A DNA stretch of 64,000 nucleotides from Bin87 sp965203985 (lineage in GTDB: Bacteria; Chloroflexota; Dehalococcoidia; Lucifugimonadales; UBA3495): contig CBDBDS010000002.1 in NCBI GenBank assembly GCA_965203985.1, forward strand, positions 124,001 through 188,000. Direction: 5' to 3'. Positions 32,057 to 41,964 of the stretch are shown piece by piece; within the stretch, counting starts at the first letter, position 1; every line of letters begins with the position of its first letter. Both the position numbers and the translations under genes were made by a program. Under the pieces are notes generated by a model. The model did not search any database, was not told where the DNA came from, and was given only the letters and a program-made list of their open reading frames with translations.

Positions 32057-32872
32057 CTAGGCGTCCAAATAGGCGAAGCTGGCGGCAAGGTTCTCGAAAA
32101 CGTCGTCGTGCGGCGGGATTTCCATGACCGCCGGCCCGTCATACGCCTTCCCATCCAAGATCCGACGCATGGCCCGACAGTCCAGATCGCCGTCGTCCAC
32201 ACTGCCAATGGCGACGCCGTCGCGAGCCTGCTTGAAGTGGACGATCTTGATGTAGTCGGCGGGCAGGTTGGCCAATTCGTCCAGCGGCTGGCTGTCCGGG
32301 TGGCGGCGCAGCTGGTTGGTGGGATCGGGGCACAGGCCGAGGTACTGTCCTTCTTCTGTGGTCAGTTGGGCTCGCGCCTCGCTCACCAACAGGGCCATCG
32401 AGCGCAGTGGCTGTCCTGAGTTTTCCATGGAGAAGATGACCCCCTGGCGAGCGGCCTCTCGCACCAGGGGAACAATCCGGCCCACCGCCACGGCGACGTC
32501 ATCAGCCAACTCCCACGGCGTATCGGAGGTCCCGGGGTCCACGGTGCGCAGGTGGGGAGAACCGCCGCCAACAAGTCGCGCCGCTTCCAGTTGGGATTGG
32601 TACAGGCCGCCCTGCGGATCGATGTCGGTGGTGATGCACGGTAGCGCAACGGCCAAGTCGAAGGTGAGCTCCGGGAACCGAACCACGACATCGGCGAGGG
32701 CGGTCAGGTTCGGCCGCCAGTCCTGGCCTTCGCCGGACTCCGCGAGACCCAGACAGGTCTGGCGCAGTTCGATGTGGCGAGCACCGTGGTCCTGTGCGCT
32801 TGCGATGAGATCGGCCAGGTCGGCCTCGTCCAGCTGGTTCCGCCAGGAATTGGTAATTGCCCCGTAGATCAT
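32057..32872 (-). CDS. Xylose-isomerase-like TIM-barrel protein
   Basis: 271 residues; ATG 32872 has GAGGGGG upstream. Pattern of a sugar-phosphate-isomerase-type barrel: ARHIELRQTCLGLAES, IFSMENSGQPLRS (metal Glu region), LGLCPDPTNQLRRHPDSQPL, YIKIVHFKQARDG (metal His) and GPAVMEIPPHDDVFE near the end. It would bind a divalent metal and act on a sugar or polyol. The exact reaction is unknown. Confidence 0.8.
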   Translation of the reverse strand: MIYGAITNSWRNQLDEADLADLIASAQDHGARHIELRQTCLGLAESGEGQDWRPNLTALADVVVRFPELTFDLAVALPCITTDIDPQGGLYQSQLEAARLVGGGSPHLRTVDPGTSDTPWELADDVAVAVGRIVPLVREAARQGVIFSMENSGQPLRSMALLVSEARAQLTTEEGQYLGLCPDPTNQLRRHPDSQPLDELANLPADYIKIVHFKQARDGVAIGSVDDGDLDCRAMRRILDGKAYDGPAVMEIPPHDDVFENLAASFAYLDA

Positions 32873-33086
32873 GGTGCTTTGTCCCCCTCGCGCTCTGACC
32901 ACGGATCACCCGTGGGCCCAAATCACCGATGCTCCGCTACCGGGCATCGCCACCCGAAACTATACCGCAGCGGGCGATTACGCTCAATAACGACCATGCC
33001 GACACATTCGCCGCCGGGCGGAAGACACCCCATGCTAGAATTACGACACGAACAAATGCCCACCAAAATCAGCAGGAGGCCAACCC

Positions 33087-33446
33087 ATGGCCGAGTTGTA
33101 CAGTGAACGATGCACGGCCTGCCGGCGCGATTCCCCCCACGTCACTGAAGCCGAAGTCGCGGTGTTGCACCCGGCGGTGAACGACTGGGCACTGATCGAC
33201 GAAGCCGGCATTCCGAAGCTGGACCGGCAGTTCCGGTTCCGTAATTTCGTGCAGGCGCTGGAATTCACCAACGCGCTGGGCGAGTTGGCGGAATCCGAAG
33301 GTCACCATCCCAGGCTGACCACCGAATGGGGACGGGTCAGCGTAACCTGGTGGACGCACAAGATCCGCAACCTCCATCGTAACGATTTCATCATGGCCGC
33401 GAAGACGGACCAGTTGTACGCCGAGCACGCGCCCGTGGAGGGATAG
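33087..33446 (+). CDS. Pterin-4a-carbinolamine dehydratase
   Basis: 119 residues. LDRQFRFRNFVQALEFTNALGELAESEGHHPRLTTEWGRVSVTWWTHKIRNLHRNDFIMAAKTD is the full PCD domain, with the HHP triad region and WTH. An N-terminal piece with CTACRRDSP (two Cys pairs) precedes it, as in many bacterial members. Recycles pterin cofactor for aromatic amino acid hydroxylases or works in molybdopterin or folate side reactions. ATG 33087 follows CAGGAGG. It directly precedes the HepT-MntA block. Confidence 0.92.
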   Translation: MAELYSERCTACRRDSPHVTEAEVAVLHPAVNDWALIDEAGIPKLDRQFRFRNFVQALEFTNALGELAESEGHHPRLTTEWGRVSVTWWTHKIRNLHRNDFIMAAKTDQLYAEHAPVEG

Positions 33447-33470
33447 GACAGACAGCGCGGCACAACGACC

Positions 33471-33887
33471 ATGAACTCCGAGGAAATCCGCCGGCATTAT
33501 CGGTTCCGCAATTTTTCACGCGCCTACACCTTGCTCAGCGAGGCATTGGATCGGGATGTTGAGAAACTGAACGAACTGGAGCGCGAGGGCGCCATCCGGC
33601 GGTTTGAGTATACTTTCCAACTGGCCTGGCTGACCCTCAAGGACCGGATGGAGTACGGCGGTATCGTCTTCACCGAAGTAACGCCGCGTAACGTCATACA
33701 GCAGGCGTTTGCCGCCAGGCTGATTGACGACGCGGAAGTCTGGATTGATATGCTCGTTGACCGCAACCTGATGTCGCACACTTACGATTTCGCTCGGTTT
33801 CAATCGGTGCTGGAAAACGTCCGGCGGCATTACCTGCCAGTTCTCGGCGACCTTTATCAGCGGTTCGGCTTGGAGGCACTGGGATGA
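33471..33887 (+). CDS. HepT-like HEPN toxin (HI0074-type)
   Basis: 138 residues from ATG 33471. All-helical nucleotidyltransferase substrate-binding-type protein with the HEPN active-site motif RNLMSHTY (Arg98, His103, Tyr105; RX4HXY). In MntA-HepT systems, HepT is an RNase toxin that the partner silences by AMP transfer to the Tyr of this motif. Stop overlaps the start of the MntA gene by 4 bases. All residues needed for both toxicity and modification are present. Confidence 0.85.
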   Translation: MNSEEIRRHYRFRNFSRAYTLLSEALDRDVEKLNELEREGAIRRFEYTFQLAWLTLKDRMEYGGIVFTEVTPRNVIQQAFAARLIDDAEVWIDMLVDRNLMSHTYDFARFQSVLENVRRHYLPVLGDLYQRFGLEALG

Positions 33888-34204
33888 CGGGCGTTCCCGA
33901 TATACCTGCCTCAACGTGGGAGAAAATGAACCAGGTTTTCGCCGGCTACCCGGAGTTGACCGCAGTGACATTGTTCGGTTCCCGGGCAACCGGCAGGGCG
34001 ACACCCCGCTCAGATTTCGACCTGGCAACCCACGGCATTACCGACCACTACCGCCTGGGCCGGTTGACGCTGGATTTGGCAGACTTGAACATACCGCAGA
34101 AGTGCGATGTGCAAGCCTACGAAAGCATCGGATACGCGCCGTTGAAACGTCACATCGACGAGCTTGGGATTAAGATTTATACGAAAGCGGAAGGCGCAGA
34201 TTAA
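33884..34204 (+). CDS. MntA-like nucleotidyltransferase antitoxin
   Basis: 106 residues, ATG 33884 in an ATGA overlap with the HepT gene. LFGSRATGRATPRSDFDLA gives GSX10DXD (Gly32, Ser33, Asp44, Asp46), the minimal nucleotidyltransferase motif. A single-domain protein of the MNT type. It would AMPylate the HepT Tyr and so neutralise it. Followed after 3 bases by the DUF4365 gene, so the four genes 33471-36003 look like one transcript. Confidence 0.87.
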   Translation: MTGVPDIPASTWEKMNQVFAGYPELTAVTLFGSRATGRATPRSDFDLATHGITDHYRLGRLTLDLADLNIPQKCDVQAYESIGYAPLKRHIDELGIKIYTKAEGAD

Positions 34205-34207
34205 CGA

Positions 34208-34690
34208 ATGGATCTGAACACGCGGAAGGAGCGATTTTCGCTGGCCTACATCAACGCGGTGGCAACACGGGCTGGTTATCAGATGGTCCAGCCGCCAGTG
34301 GACCGGGACAGTGTGGACGGGGTTTTGATGGGAGACTCCGGGCGGCGGCCCAGGATTGAGTTTCAAGCAAAAGCCACATCGCGAGACCTTATCCGTGGAG
34401 AACGTGTAGCATTTCCTCTTTCAATCAAGAATTATGACGACTTGAGGGCGGATGTCCAAACTCCGCGTATCCTGGTAGTGGTTCTGATGCCCGACAATGA
34501 AACCGAATGGCTGGCTCAAACTGACGCGGAACTTTGCCTGCGCTGTTGCGGTTATTGGCTTTCGCTGGCGAACCAACCGGCCGTGGTCAACAGCGACAAC
34601 GTAACGGTTCATATCCCACTTGCCAACGTTTTCAGCAGTTCTCAGCTTGCCGATCTGATGGTCAAGGCAGAAAGGGGTGAAACGCTGTGA
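34208..34690 (+). CDS. DUF4365-domain protein
   Basis: 160 residues. The DUF4365 pattern is plain: RKERFSLAYINAVATRAGYQMVQPPVDRDSVDGVL, IEFQAKATSRD (the ExK-like core, Gln-Ala-Lys), FPLSIKNYDDLRADVQTPRILVVVLMPDNETEWL and CLRCCGYWLSL. The domain is related to restriction-endonuclease-fold nucleases and is frequent in defence islands. Three bases after mntA; its stop overlaps the GTG of the next gene (GTGA). Likely a nuclease or sensor within a defence-type set (inference). Confidence 0.82.
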   Translation: MDLNTRKERFSLAYINAVATRAGYQMVQPPVDRDSVDGVLMGDSGRRPRIEFQAKATSRDLIRGERVAFPLSIKNYDDLRADVQTPRILVVVLMPDNETEWLAQTDAELCLRCCGYWLSLANQPAVVNSDNVTVHIPLANVFSSSQLADLMVKAERGETL

Positions 34691-36003
34691 AGGTACAAAT
34701 TCAAGATAGGGATGCTCTTTCGTCATTGACGACTTCCAACCTGCGCTCGTACCTGCTATCACGAGGCTGGGCTGACACCGGCTTTTGGGGGGAACGGGCG
34801 ATCATATACGGGAAAGCATATGCAGGGCGGGATTGGGAAATTCTAATACCACTCCGGGATACGGTGGCCGATTACGCCGAGGTTATGGCTGAGGCAGTTG
34901 CGGTTCTGGCAACTGTTGAAGAGAGATCGCAACTGGACGTGTTCCAAGACTTGGCCGGCGAGGGCGCTGATACCATGGCGGCGGCTCCATTGAACGGATC
35001 CGGCGGAGAAGGTGACAACATGACCACGCCAAAACTTGCGAGACTGGAGCGCGTTGACCTGCGTGAGGAATGGAAAACCGAAGCGCAGGATTTCACGCCG
35101 TGGCTGGCGCAGGCGGACAATCTGGCCGTTCTATCTGATACCCTCGGTATGGAGTTGACAACGGAAGGAACTGAGCAGGGAGTCGGGCCGTTCCGTGCCG
35201 ACATCCTATGTCGGGACACCCAAGATGATTCGCTGGTGCTGATTGAAAACCAGCTGGCGCGCTCCGACCACAGCCACTTGGGACAGCTACTGACTTACGC
35301 TGCCGGGTTGCAGACTGTAACTATCATCTGGGTTTCGGCAACCTTTACCGATGAACATCGAGCTGCACTGGATTGGCTGAACGAAATCACCGGCGAAAAG
35401 TTTCGTTTTTTCGGGCTAGAGGTGGAGCTCTGGCGGATTGGTGATTCGCCGGCTGCACCGAAGTTCAATGTTGTATCCAGGCCAAACAACTGGTCCAGGA
35501 CCACCCGGCGCGTGGCTAGCGGGGAAATTCCAGAGAGTTCATTGAAACTGCAACATTTCTGGGAGCAGCTGAGCCAACATCTCGAAAAAAGAGCTGGCAA
35601 TGTGAGATTGGCCGCCCCGCCAGCACGTGCATGGACATCTTACGGCTTAGGAAGAACAGGATTTCATCTGGAGGCTGTCCTGAGTCCGCAGGCGGGGCAC
35701 GTTAGAGTAGAGTTGAGGCTCAAAGGGCCAGATGCCAAGGCGCATTTCGCGTTGCTTGCGGGAATGAAAGAGGCTATCGAAACTGAAATCGATGCTCAAC
35801 TCGAATGGGCCAGACAGCCTAGCAATAACGTTAGTCGTGTCATTTTGCATCGCAAGGGCGACCCGACTGATGAATCTGCATGGCCGGAACTGGCAGAATG
35901 GACCGCGAAAACACTCCAAAAATTTGATGCCGTATTCCGTGAACGAGTCAAGAACCTCAATGCCGCAGATTGGCAACCCGACGACGAAATGCAGGAGGAA
36001 TAA
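34687..36003 (+). CDS. DUF4268-domain protein with extra N-terminal region
   Basis: 438 residues from GTG 34687, coupled to the DUF4365 gene. Residues about 113-260 and the C-terminal half match DUF4268: LARLERVDLREEWKTEAQDFTPWLA, VGPFRADILCRDTQDDSLVLIENQLARSDHSHLGQLLTYAAGL (Asp and ENQ core of a nuclease-like fold). Residues 1-110 (IQDRDALSSLTTSNLRSYLLSRGWADTGFWGERAIIYG...) are a separate domain not recognised. An internal ATG at 35021 (residue 112) has GGAGAAGG upstream and sits exactly where DUF4268 proteins normally begin, so two products may be made. Nuclease activity is inferred. Confidence 0.8.
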   Translation: MKVQIQDRDALSSLTTSNLRSYLLSRGWADTGFWGERAIIYGKAYAGRDWEILIPLRDTVADYAEVMAEAVAVLATVEERSQLDVFQDLAGEGADTMAAAPLNGSGGEGDNMTTPKLARLERVDLREEWKTEAQDFTPWLAQADNLAVLSDTLGMELTTEGTEQGVGPFRADILCRDTQDDSLVLIENQLARSDHSHLGQLLTYAAGLQTVTIIWVSATFTDEHRAALDWLNEITGEKFRFFGLEVELWRIGDSPAAPKFNVVSRPNNWSRTTRRVASGEIPESSLKLQHFWEQLSQHLEKRAGNVRLAAPPARAWTSYGLGRTGFHLEAVLSPQAGHVRVELRLKGPDAKAHFALLAGMKEAIETEIDAQLEWARQPSNNVSRVILHRKGDPTDESAWPELAEWTAKTLQKFDAVFRERVKNLNAADWQPDDEMQEE

Positions 36004-36031
36004 TCCTCCTCTCTGATAGGAGCCTCCACAA

Positions 36032-37054
36032 ATGCGAGTTGTTTATTCCCTGCGATCCCGTGACCTCAACGCCGTGACCGCTGAGGCGGCCTGGGCGGAG
36101 TCCATGGGATACGACGGCGTTTCCACCAACGAGACCGCCCATGACCCATTCCTGCCCCTGGCCGTGGCGGCGACGTCGACCAGTCGCGTGACCCTGGAAA
36201 CGCACGTGGCAATCGCCTTCCCGCGCTCTCCCATGGTGGTGGCCTACACGGCGCGAGACCTCCAGGACAACAGCGGCGGGCGGTTCCGTCTCGGTTTGGG
36301 AACGCAGGTGAAAGGCCACATCGAGCGGCGGTTCTCCACCCGGTGGACCGGGTCTGCCGGGCCCCGCCTGCGGGAATACGTGCAATCTTTGCATGCCATC
36401 TGGAACTGCTGGGACACCGGCAGCAATCTGGAATACGCCGGGGATTTTTACCAGTTCTCGCTGATGACGCCGTTTTTCAGTCCCGGGCCAAGCGAGTACG
36501 CCCATCCCGAGGTGTACACCGCGGCCGTCAACGGATACAACTGCCTCGTGGCCGGAGAGTGCAGCGACGGACTGATGCTGCACAGCCTGGTGTCCCCGGA
36601 GTACGTGAAGCAGGTTGTGCAACCCAACGTCGCCGAGGGAGCGCGCCGAGCGGGCCGAAATGCCGAGGAGGTGTCCGTGGTCGGCGGCGGCTTCATCGTC
36701 ACCGGGCCCAACCGTGCCGCCATCGCAGAAGCAGCCGAGGAGACCAAACGCCGTATCGCCTTCTACTCGTCCACGCGGACCTACTTCCCAGTGCTGGAAT
36801 GCCACGGCTTCGAGGAGATCGGCAAGGAGCTACACGTCATGTCCCGCGAGGGCAAATGGGCCGACATGGGCGATCTGGTCACCGACGAGATGCTCAATGC
36901 CTTCGCCATCATCGGCGAGTACGACGAAATCCCCGGCATGTTCAAGGAGCGGTACGGCGGGCTGGTCGACGAGATGCACTTCTCAATTCAGACAACCACC
37001 GACGCCGAACAGGGGCAGTTGCGACGCATCGTTCGCGAGTTGCAGGAGCAGTAG
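36032..37054 (+). CDS. F420-dependent LLM-class oxidoreductase
   Basis: 340 residues from ATG 36032 (AGGAG upstream). Luciferase-like TIM barrel: AEAAWAESMGYDGVSTNETAHDPFLPLAVAATSTSRVTLETHVAIAFPRSPMVVAYTARDLQ and FRLGLGTQVKGHIERRF, the usual flavin/F420 side. Such enzymes use F420H2 or FMN and are expanded in SAR202-type Chloroflexota, where a role in attacking recalcitrant organics has been proposed. Substrate unknown. A MmcB-like gene follows after 9 bases. Confidence 0.87.
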   Translation: MRVVYSLRSRDLNAVTAEAAWAESMGYDGVSTNETAHDPFLPLAVAATSTSRVTLETHVAIAFPRSPMVVAYTARDLQDNSGGRFRLGLGTQVKGHIERRFSTRWTGSAGPRLREYVQSLHAIWNCWDTGSNLEYAGDFYQFSLMTPFFSPGPSEYAHPEVYTAAVNGYNCLVAGECSDGLMLHSLVSPEYVKQVVQPNVAEGARRAGRNAEEVSVVGGGFIVTGPNRAAIAEAAEETKRRIAFYSSTRTYFPVLECHGFEEIGKELHVMSREGKWADMGDLVTDEMLNAFAIIGEYDEIPGMFKERYGGLVDEMHFSIQTTTDAEQGQLRRIVRELQEQ

Positions 37055-37063
37055 GCCGCATTC

Positions 37064-37849
37064 ATGGGAGAAACGTCCGAGGTTTCGTCCCTGGATGCCA
37101 CACGGTTCAAGCTGGGCAGCGAATCGGACCTGGCGTACAGGCTGGAGTGGGAAGCCTGGGAATGGCTTTACTCCGAAGCACGCTGCCGGTGTATCGGCCT
37201 TGAGGTGAGGCTGCAGGGGCCTTGGGGCGACGTGATCGACGTGGTCGGTGTCGGACCGAGCAACGCCATATACGTAGTGGAAGTCAAGGCATCACGAGCG
37301 GATTTCGCACGGGATAACCACACCCAAGCCGACATCGATCGTCTCCGAAGGCGACAGGCCGCCCTCAAGCGACGGATCGAATTGGCCCGTGCACCGGGTT
37401 ACCGGTCCTGGAACGGCGACAGCAATCGGCTGGAGCAAGAGGCCCAGCGATTGCAGGAACGGCTGGCTACGGTCTCAACCAAGTTCCACGACCCGCGTTT
37501 CCTTAGTATCGCTGATTACCACTACATCATGTCCCCGGGCGGAGTCGTACTGCCGGAGATGATCCCGCCGGGTTGGGGTCTGCTGGAACCCGGCCCCACT
37601 GAAATCGCGACGGCGCCGGCCAAAGCCATCCGCAAAACCACCGGCATCGTCGCCAACGTACTGCGCGCCATAGCCCGGGCAAACACCACCACCATGATGC
37701 GAGCGCATGGAGTCGAACACGGCGCCGGCGGCGTTGTGTTTCCGCGCTCCGCCAACGGGGCGATCGATCTCAACACACCCCACTCGCTGCCGGACAGGAC
37801 GGTCGCGGAACGCCTCCCGGAGGAAGATCAGGCCAGAAATCACCATTGA
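37064..37849 (+). CDS. MmcB-like PD-(D/E)XK nuclease-fold protein
   Basis: 261 residues. The N-terminal half has the nuclease core: WGDVIDVVGVGPSNAIYVVEVKASRADFARD (Asp, then Glu-x-Lys), matching the MmcB DNA-repair group. A coiled-coil-like insertion (DRLRRRQAALKRRIELA ... NRLEQEAQRLQERLATV) follows, then FLSIADYHYIMSPGGVVLPEMIPPGWGLLE, which closes the fold. GGAG precedes ATG 37064. Its 3' end runs into a truncated hydrolase fragment. Confidence 0.75.
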   Translation: MGETSEVSSLDATRFKLGSESDLAYRLEWEAWEWLYSEARCRCIGLEVRLQGPWGDVIDVVGVGPSNAIYVVEVKASRADFARDNHTQADIDRLRRRQAALKRRIELARAPGYRSWNGDSNRLEQEAQRLQERLATVSTKFHDPRFLSIADYHYIMSPGGVVLPEMIPPGWGLLEPGPTEIATAPAKAIRKTTGIVANVLRAIARANTTTMMRAHGVEHGAGGVVFPRSANGAIDLNTPHSLPDRTVAERLPEEDQARNHH

Positions 37850-38078
37850 TCCCCGGCACACTGCACTGTTGATCCAGGACCTGCAGAACGAGTTGATCAA
37901 AGGCGGCGCGATGCCGGCCCACCCTGACCCCGCGGGCTGCTACCACGCGGGTCAGCCTCGGTGCGCCGTCTTGAGCGCGAACCAGCTGGTGACCAATACG
38001 ATGCTCCGCATCCTGAAACGCGAACAGAGGCCCCTCGCCACGAAGTTTCTCGCCAGCGAGACCGAGCGCCTGGGGATC
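37830..38078 (+). pseudogene. Truncated isochorismatase-like (cysteine hydrolase) fragment
   Basis: In one frame the bases from about 37830 read EITIDPRHTALLIQDLQNELIKGGAMP, the first strand and Asp region of isochorismatase-type hydrolases. After about 40 codons family resemblance stops, and the frame ends inside the left terminal repeat of the IS630 relic. No start codon or ribosome site fits and the catalytic Lys and Cys are missing, so this is a 5' remnant left after an insertion/deletion. Confidence 0.6.
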
Positions 38079-38645
38079 AGTCAACCTTGGTCTTGAAGGG
38101 ATGGAGGGTGATTGACTGTGGCGCTAATCTGTCGGCAGTACGTATTGCGGCGAGGTGGTGGCGAGCTCAGGGAGATATTTGCAGTTCGGCTGGCTCCAGA
38201 GGAGCGCAACCAACTGGAGCAGATGGTTCGGGCGGGGAAGGGTTCAGCTCGGTTTGCGACCCGGGCTCGTATTCTGCTCAAGACCGACCAGGACTGATCA
38301 GCGCCCCGGGTAAGCCAGGCTCTGGGCGTGGCCCAAGGGACGGTGTACGGCGTCAAGCGGCGCTTTGCCGAGGATGGGGCGGAAGCCCGGCGCATCGCCT
38401 GGCGACCGAAATTTCACTACACGCCCAGGCATGGCAGCCGGTTGAATACGGCGGAAATCCAGTTCAGCGTCTTCTCCCGCAGTTGCCTCACCAGAGCCTC
38501 CCCGACGTGGAGACCCTCTACCGAGCAGCCCAAGCCCTCGAAATGGAGCGCAACGAAGCTCAAGCCCGCACCAACTGGCGCTTCGGCATACATGACGCCA
38601 GCATCAACCTCCATCATTTATATCCATTCAAGACCAAGCTTGACT
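38079..38645 (+). mobile_element. IS630-family relic with both terminal repeats
   Basis: Terminal inverted repeats of 24 bp (38079-38102 and 38622-38645; 22 matching, core CTTGGTCTTGAA) enclose 567 bp. Inside, VRLAPEERNQLEQMVRAGKGSARFATRARILLK is the N-terminal IS630 helix-turn-helix, and FHYTPRHGSRLNTAEI with a later WRFGIHDASINLHHLYP is the C-terminal end. The central DDE region is deleted, a stop is in frame and a frameshift is present. Non-autonomous remnant, possibly still mobilisable in trans. Confidence 0.8.
38112..38645 (+). pseudogene. IS630 transposase remnant
   Basis: Frame opens near 38112, is stopped by TGA at 38295-38297 after ILLKTDQD, continues in the same frame with VSQALGVAQGTVYGVKRRFAEDG, jumps by deletion to the C-terminal FHYTPRHGS block, and shifts frame near 38480 (MERNEAQARTNWRF is in another frame). 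Only about 170 of ~350 residues remain, so no active enzyme. Confidence 0.8.
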
Positions 38646-38679
38646 GAACACTAGTCGGGGACACCAAACGGATTTGAAG

Positions 38680-38703
38680 GCCGCCGCCCTTGTGGGCGGC
38701 GGC
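38680..38703 (-). terminator. Hairpin downstream of tmk
   Basis: Perfect 10-bp stem GCCGCCGCCC / GGGCGGCGGC with a 4-base loop, 22 bases beyond the tmk stop. Following bases on the minus strand are CTTCAAAT, a weak T-tract. Confidence 0.5.
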
Positions 38704-38725
38704 TATTTGCTGGCCGGAAAACGGT

Positions 38726-39409
38726 TCAGCCGCCGCCGGGGACCCCGGCCTTCGCGGGCAACAGAGGGCATACGGCTGCCCACACTGAGGCAGCAACGTC
38801 ATCTATCGAACGATTGCCCTCAATTACGTGCCAGGCGCTCGGGTTGGCTGCGGCTTGCTGGAGGAACCCACGACTTACGCGGTAATGGAAGTTCGTTGCT
38901 TCGCCTTCAAAACGGTCGGTGGTTATATCGCCAAGCGGCAGACGCAACTGCTGTCTCGGTTCCTGTTTCCGCCTATTGGCCCGTTTCAACCCTTCCGGAG
39001 GGTCAATGTCCAACAAAATGGTCAAGTCGGGATAAAGGCCCCCTGTAGCAAGGTCGTTCAGCCATCCGATCCGCTCCAGGTCAACGCCGCGCCCGTATCC
39101 TTGGTAGGCAATGGTCGAGCCGGCAAAACGGTCTGCTATTACCACCGCGCCATGGTTCAGCAGCGGCTCAATCCGCTCGGTCATCAACTGGGCCCGGGAA
39201 GCTTCGAACAGCAGCAATTCCGCGAACGGGGAAACGGGCCGTTCTCCAATGAGATACTCCCGCAAGTAGTCCCCTAGATCGGTGGAACCCGGCTCCCGGA
39301 GCAATGCCGTGCAGTAGCCTCCCCGCCGGAGCGCGTCGTGCAGGATGCTTGCCTGGGTGGACTTGCCGGCCCCTTCGCCACCCTCAAAGGCTATGAACAC
39401 CCCCGACAT
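38726..39409 (-). CDS. tmk: Thymidylate kinase
   Basis: 227 residues from ATG 39409. P-loop FEGGEGAGKST (9-18), LREPGSTDLGDYLREYLIGE (DR/E-type region), VVIADRFAGSTIAYQGYGRG (the TMK signature DRFxxSxxAYQG) and TILLDIDPPEGLKRANRR. Phosphorylates dTMP to dTDP. It is separated from the R3H ATPase gene upstream by a 124-base gap that holds a small tandem repeat. Confidence 0.95.
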   Translation of the reverse strand: MSGVFIAFEGGEGAGKSTQASILHDALRRGGYCTALLREPGSTDLGDYLREYLIGERPVSPFAELLLFEASRAQLMTERIEPLLNHGAVVIADRFAGSTIAYQGYGRGVDLERIGWLNDLATGGLYPDLTILLDIDPPEGLKRANRRKQEPRQQLRLPLGDITTDRFEGEATNFHYRVSRGFLQQAAANPSAWHVIEGNRSIDDVAASVWAAVCPLLPAKAGVPGGG

Positions 39410-39437
39410 CGCCGCGACTCCCGATTGCGTATCAACC

Positions 39438-39481
39438 TAACGGCGGCAGGGTATCAGAGTAACGGCGGCAGGGTATCAGAA
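39438..39481. repeat. 22-bp tandem direct repeat
   Basis: Two adjacent copies of a 22-base unit beginning TAACGGCGGCAGGGTATCAG (39438-39459 and 39460-39481), differing at the last base. Lies in the tmk upstream gap. Confidence 0.8.
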
Positions 39482-39533
39482 GCCGGAAACGACCTTATGC
39501 GTATTATGGCCCCGCATTTCAGGCAACACGTCG

Positions 39534-41204
<1,671 letters not shown>

Positions 41205-41286
41205 CTATGCCTCCCGGTGGAGCTGCGTTCGCTGAGCTATGGTGACGGGGTCTTTGGGTGCAAAAGGTTATTCGGCGTGAAGAGGG

Positions 41287-41907
41287 CTAGCGGACACGGG
41301 GCGTATCGATGAGGGGCGCTTCCGGGTCGAAGGCCGATCCGCCGGCCAGGGAAACGAAATAGCGGTGGATGCGGGCATCGGCGGTGAGCTCGGGATGGAA
41401 GGACGTGGCCAGCATGTTGCCCTGTTGCACGGCCACCGGACGCCCATCGGGGAGCGCCGCCAGAACATCGACCGGGTCGCCAACCCGGATAATGACGGGA
41501 GCGCGGATGAATATCGCGTGATACTCCCGGTTACCCAGCGCCTTGATGTGCAGGTCCTGCTCAAAGGAATCCACCTGGCGACCGAAGGCGTTGCGCTGTA
41601 CGCCCACGTCCATGAGCCCCAGCGGCACCGGGTCTTCCTCGGTGATTTCATTCGCCAGCATGATCATCCCGGCGCAGGTACCCCACACCGCCTTGCCGCG
41701 CTTGGCCATCTCAGCCACCGGTTCGCGGAGCTCGTACAGCGACATCAACCGGCTGAGGGTCGTGCTCTCGCCTCCGGGAATGATGAGGCCGTCCAGCCCT
41801 TCGAGGTGCTTCGGCAAACGCACTTCGGTGGCCGTAACGCCTACGCTGCGGAGCACATGGCAGTGCTCCGCGAAATCGCCTTGAACCGCTAATACGCCGA
41901 TGTTCAA
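41287..41907 (-). CDS. pdxT: Pyridoxal 5'-phosphate synthase glutaminase subunit
   Basis: 206 residues. NIGVLAVQGDFAEH, LIIPGGESTTL, WGTCAGMIMLA (nucleophile Cys) and TSFHPEL (catalytic His and Glu) are all present. It releases ammonia from glutamine and passes it to PdxS. The start is a TTG at 41907; no better start is in frame and its ribosome site is poor. pdxS lies 57 bases upstream on the same strand, giving the usual pdxS-pdxT pair. Confidence 0.95.
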   Translation of the reverse strand: MNIGVLAVQGDFAEHCHVLRSVGVTATEVRLPKHLEGLDGLIIPGGESTTLSRLMSLYELREPVAEMAKRGKAVWGTCAGMIMLANEITEEDPVPLGLMDVGVQRNAFGRQVDSFEQDLHIKALGNREYHAIFIRAPVIIRVGDPVDVLAALPDGRPVAVQQGNMLATSFHPELTADARIHRYFVSLAGGSAFDPEAPLIDTPRVR

Positions 41908-41964
41908 CTAACCGAACGGCCTCTTTGACTTGAGCTCGACGAGTTGGTACCGATGGGAACCCGA

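Noticed and set aside
38295..38297. In-frame TGA in the IS630 transposase considered as a third selenocysteine codon
   Set aside because: The position is not a redox Cys, and the gene also has a deletion and a frameshift, so it is an ordinary nonsense mutation.
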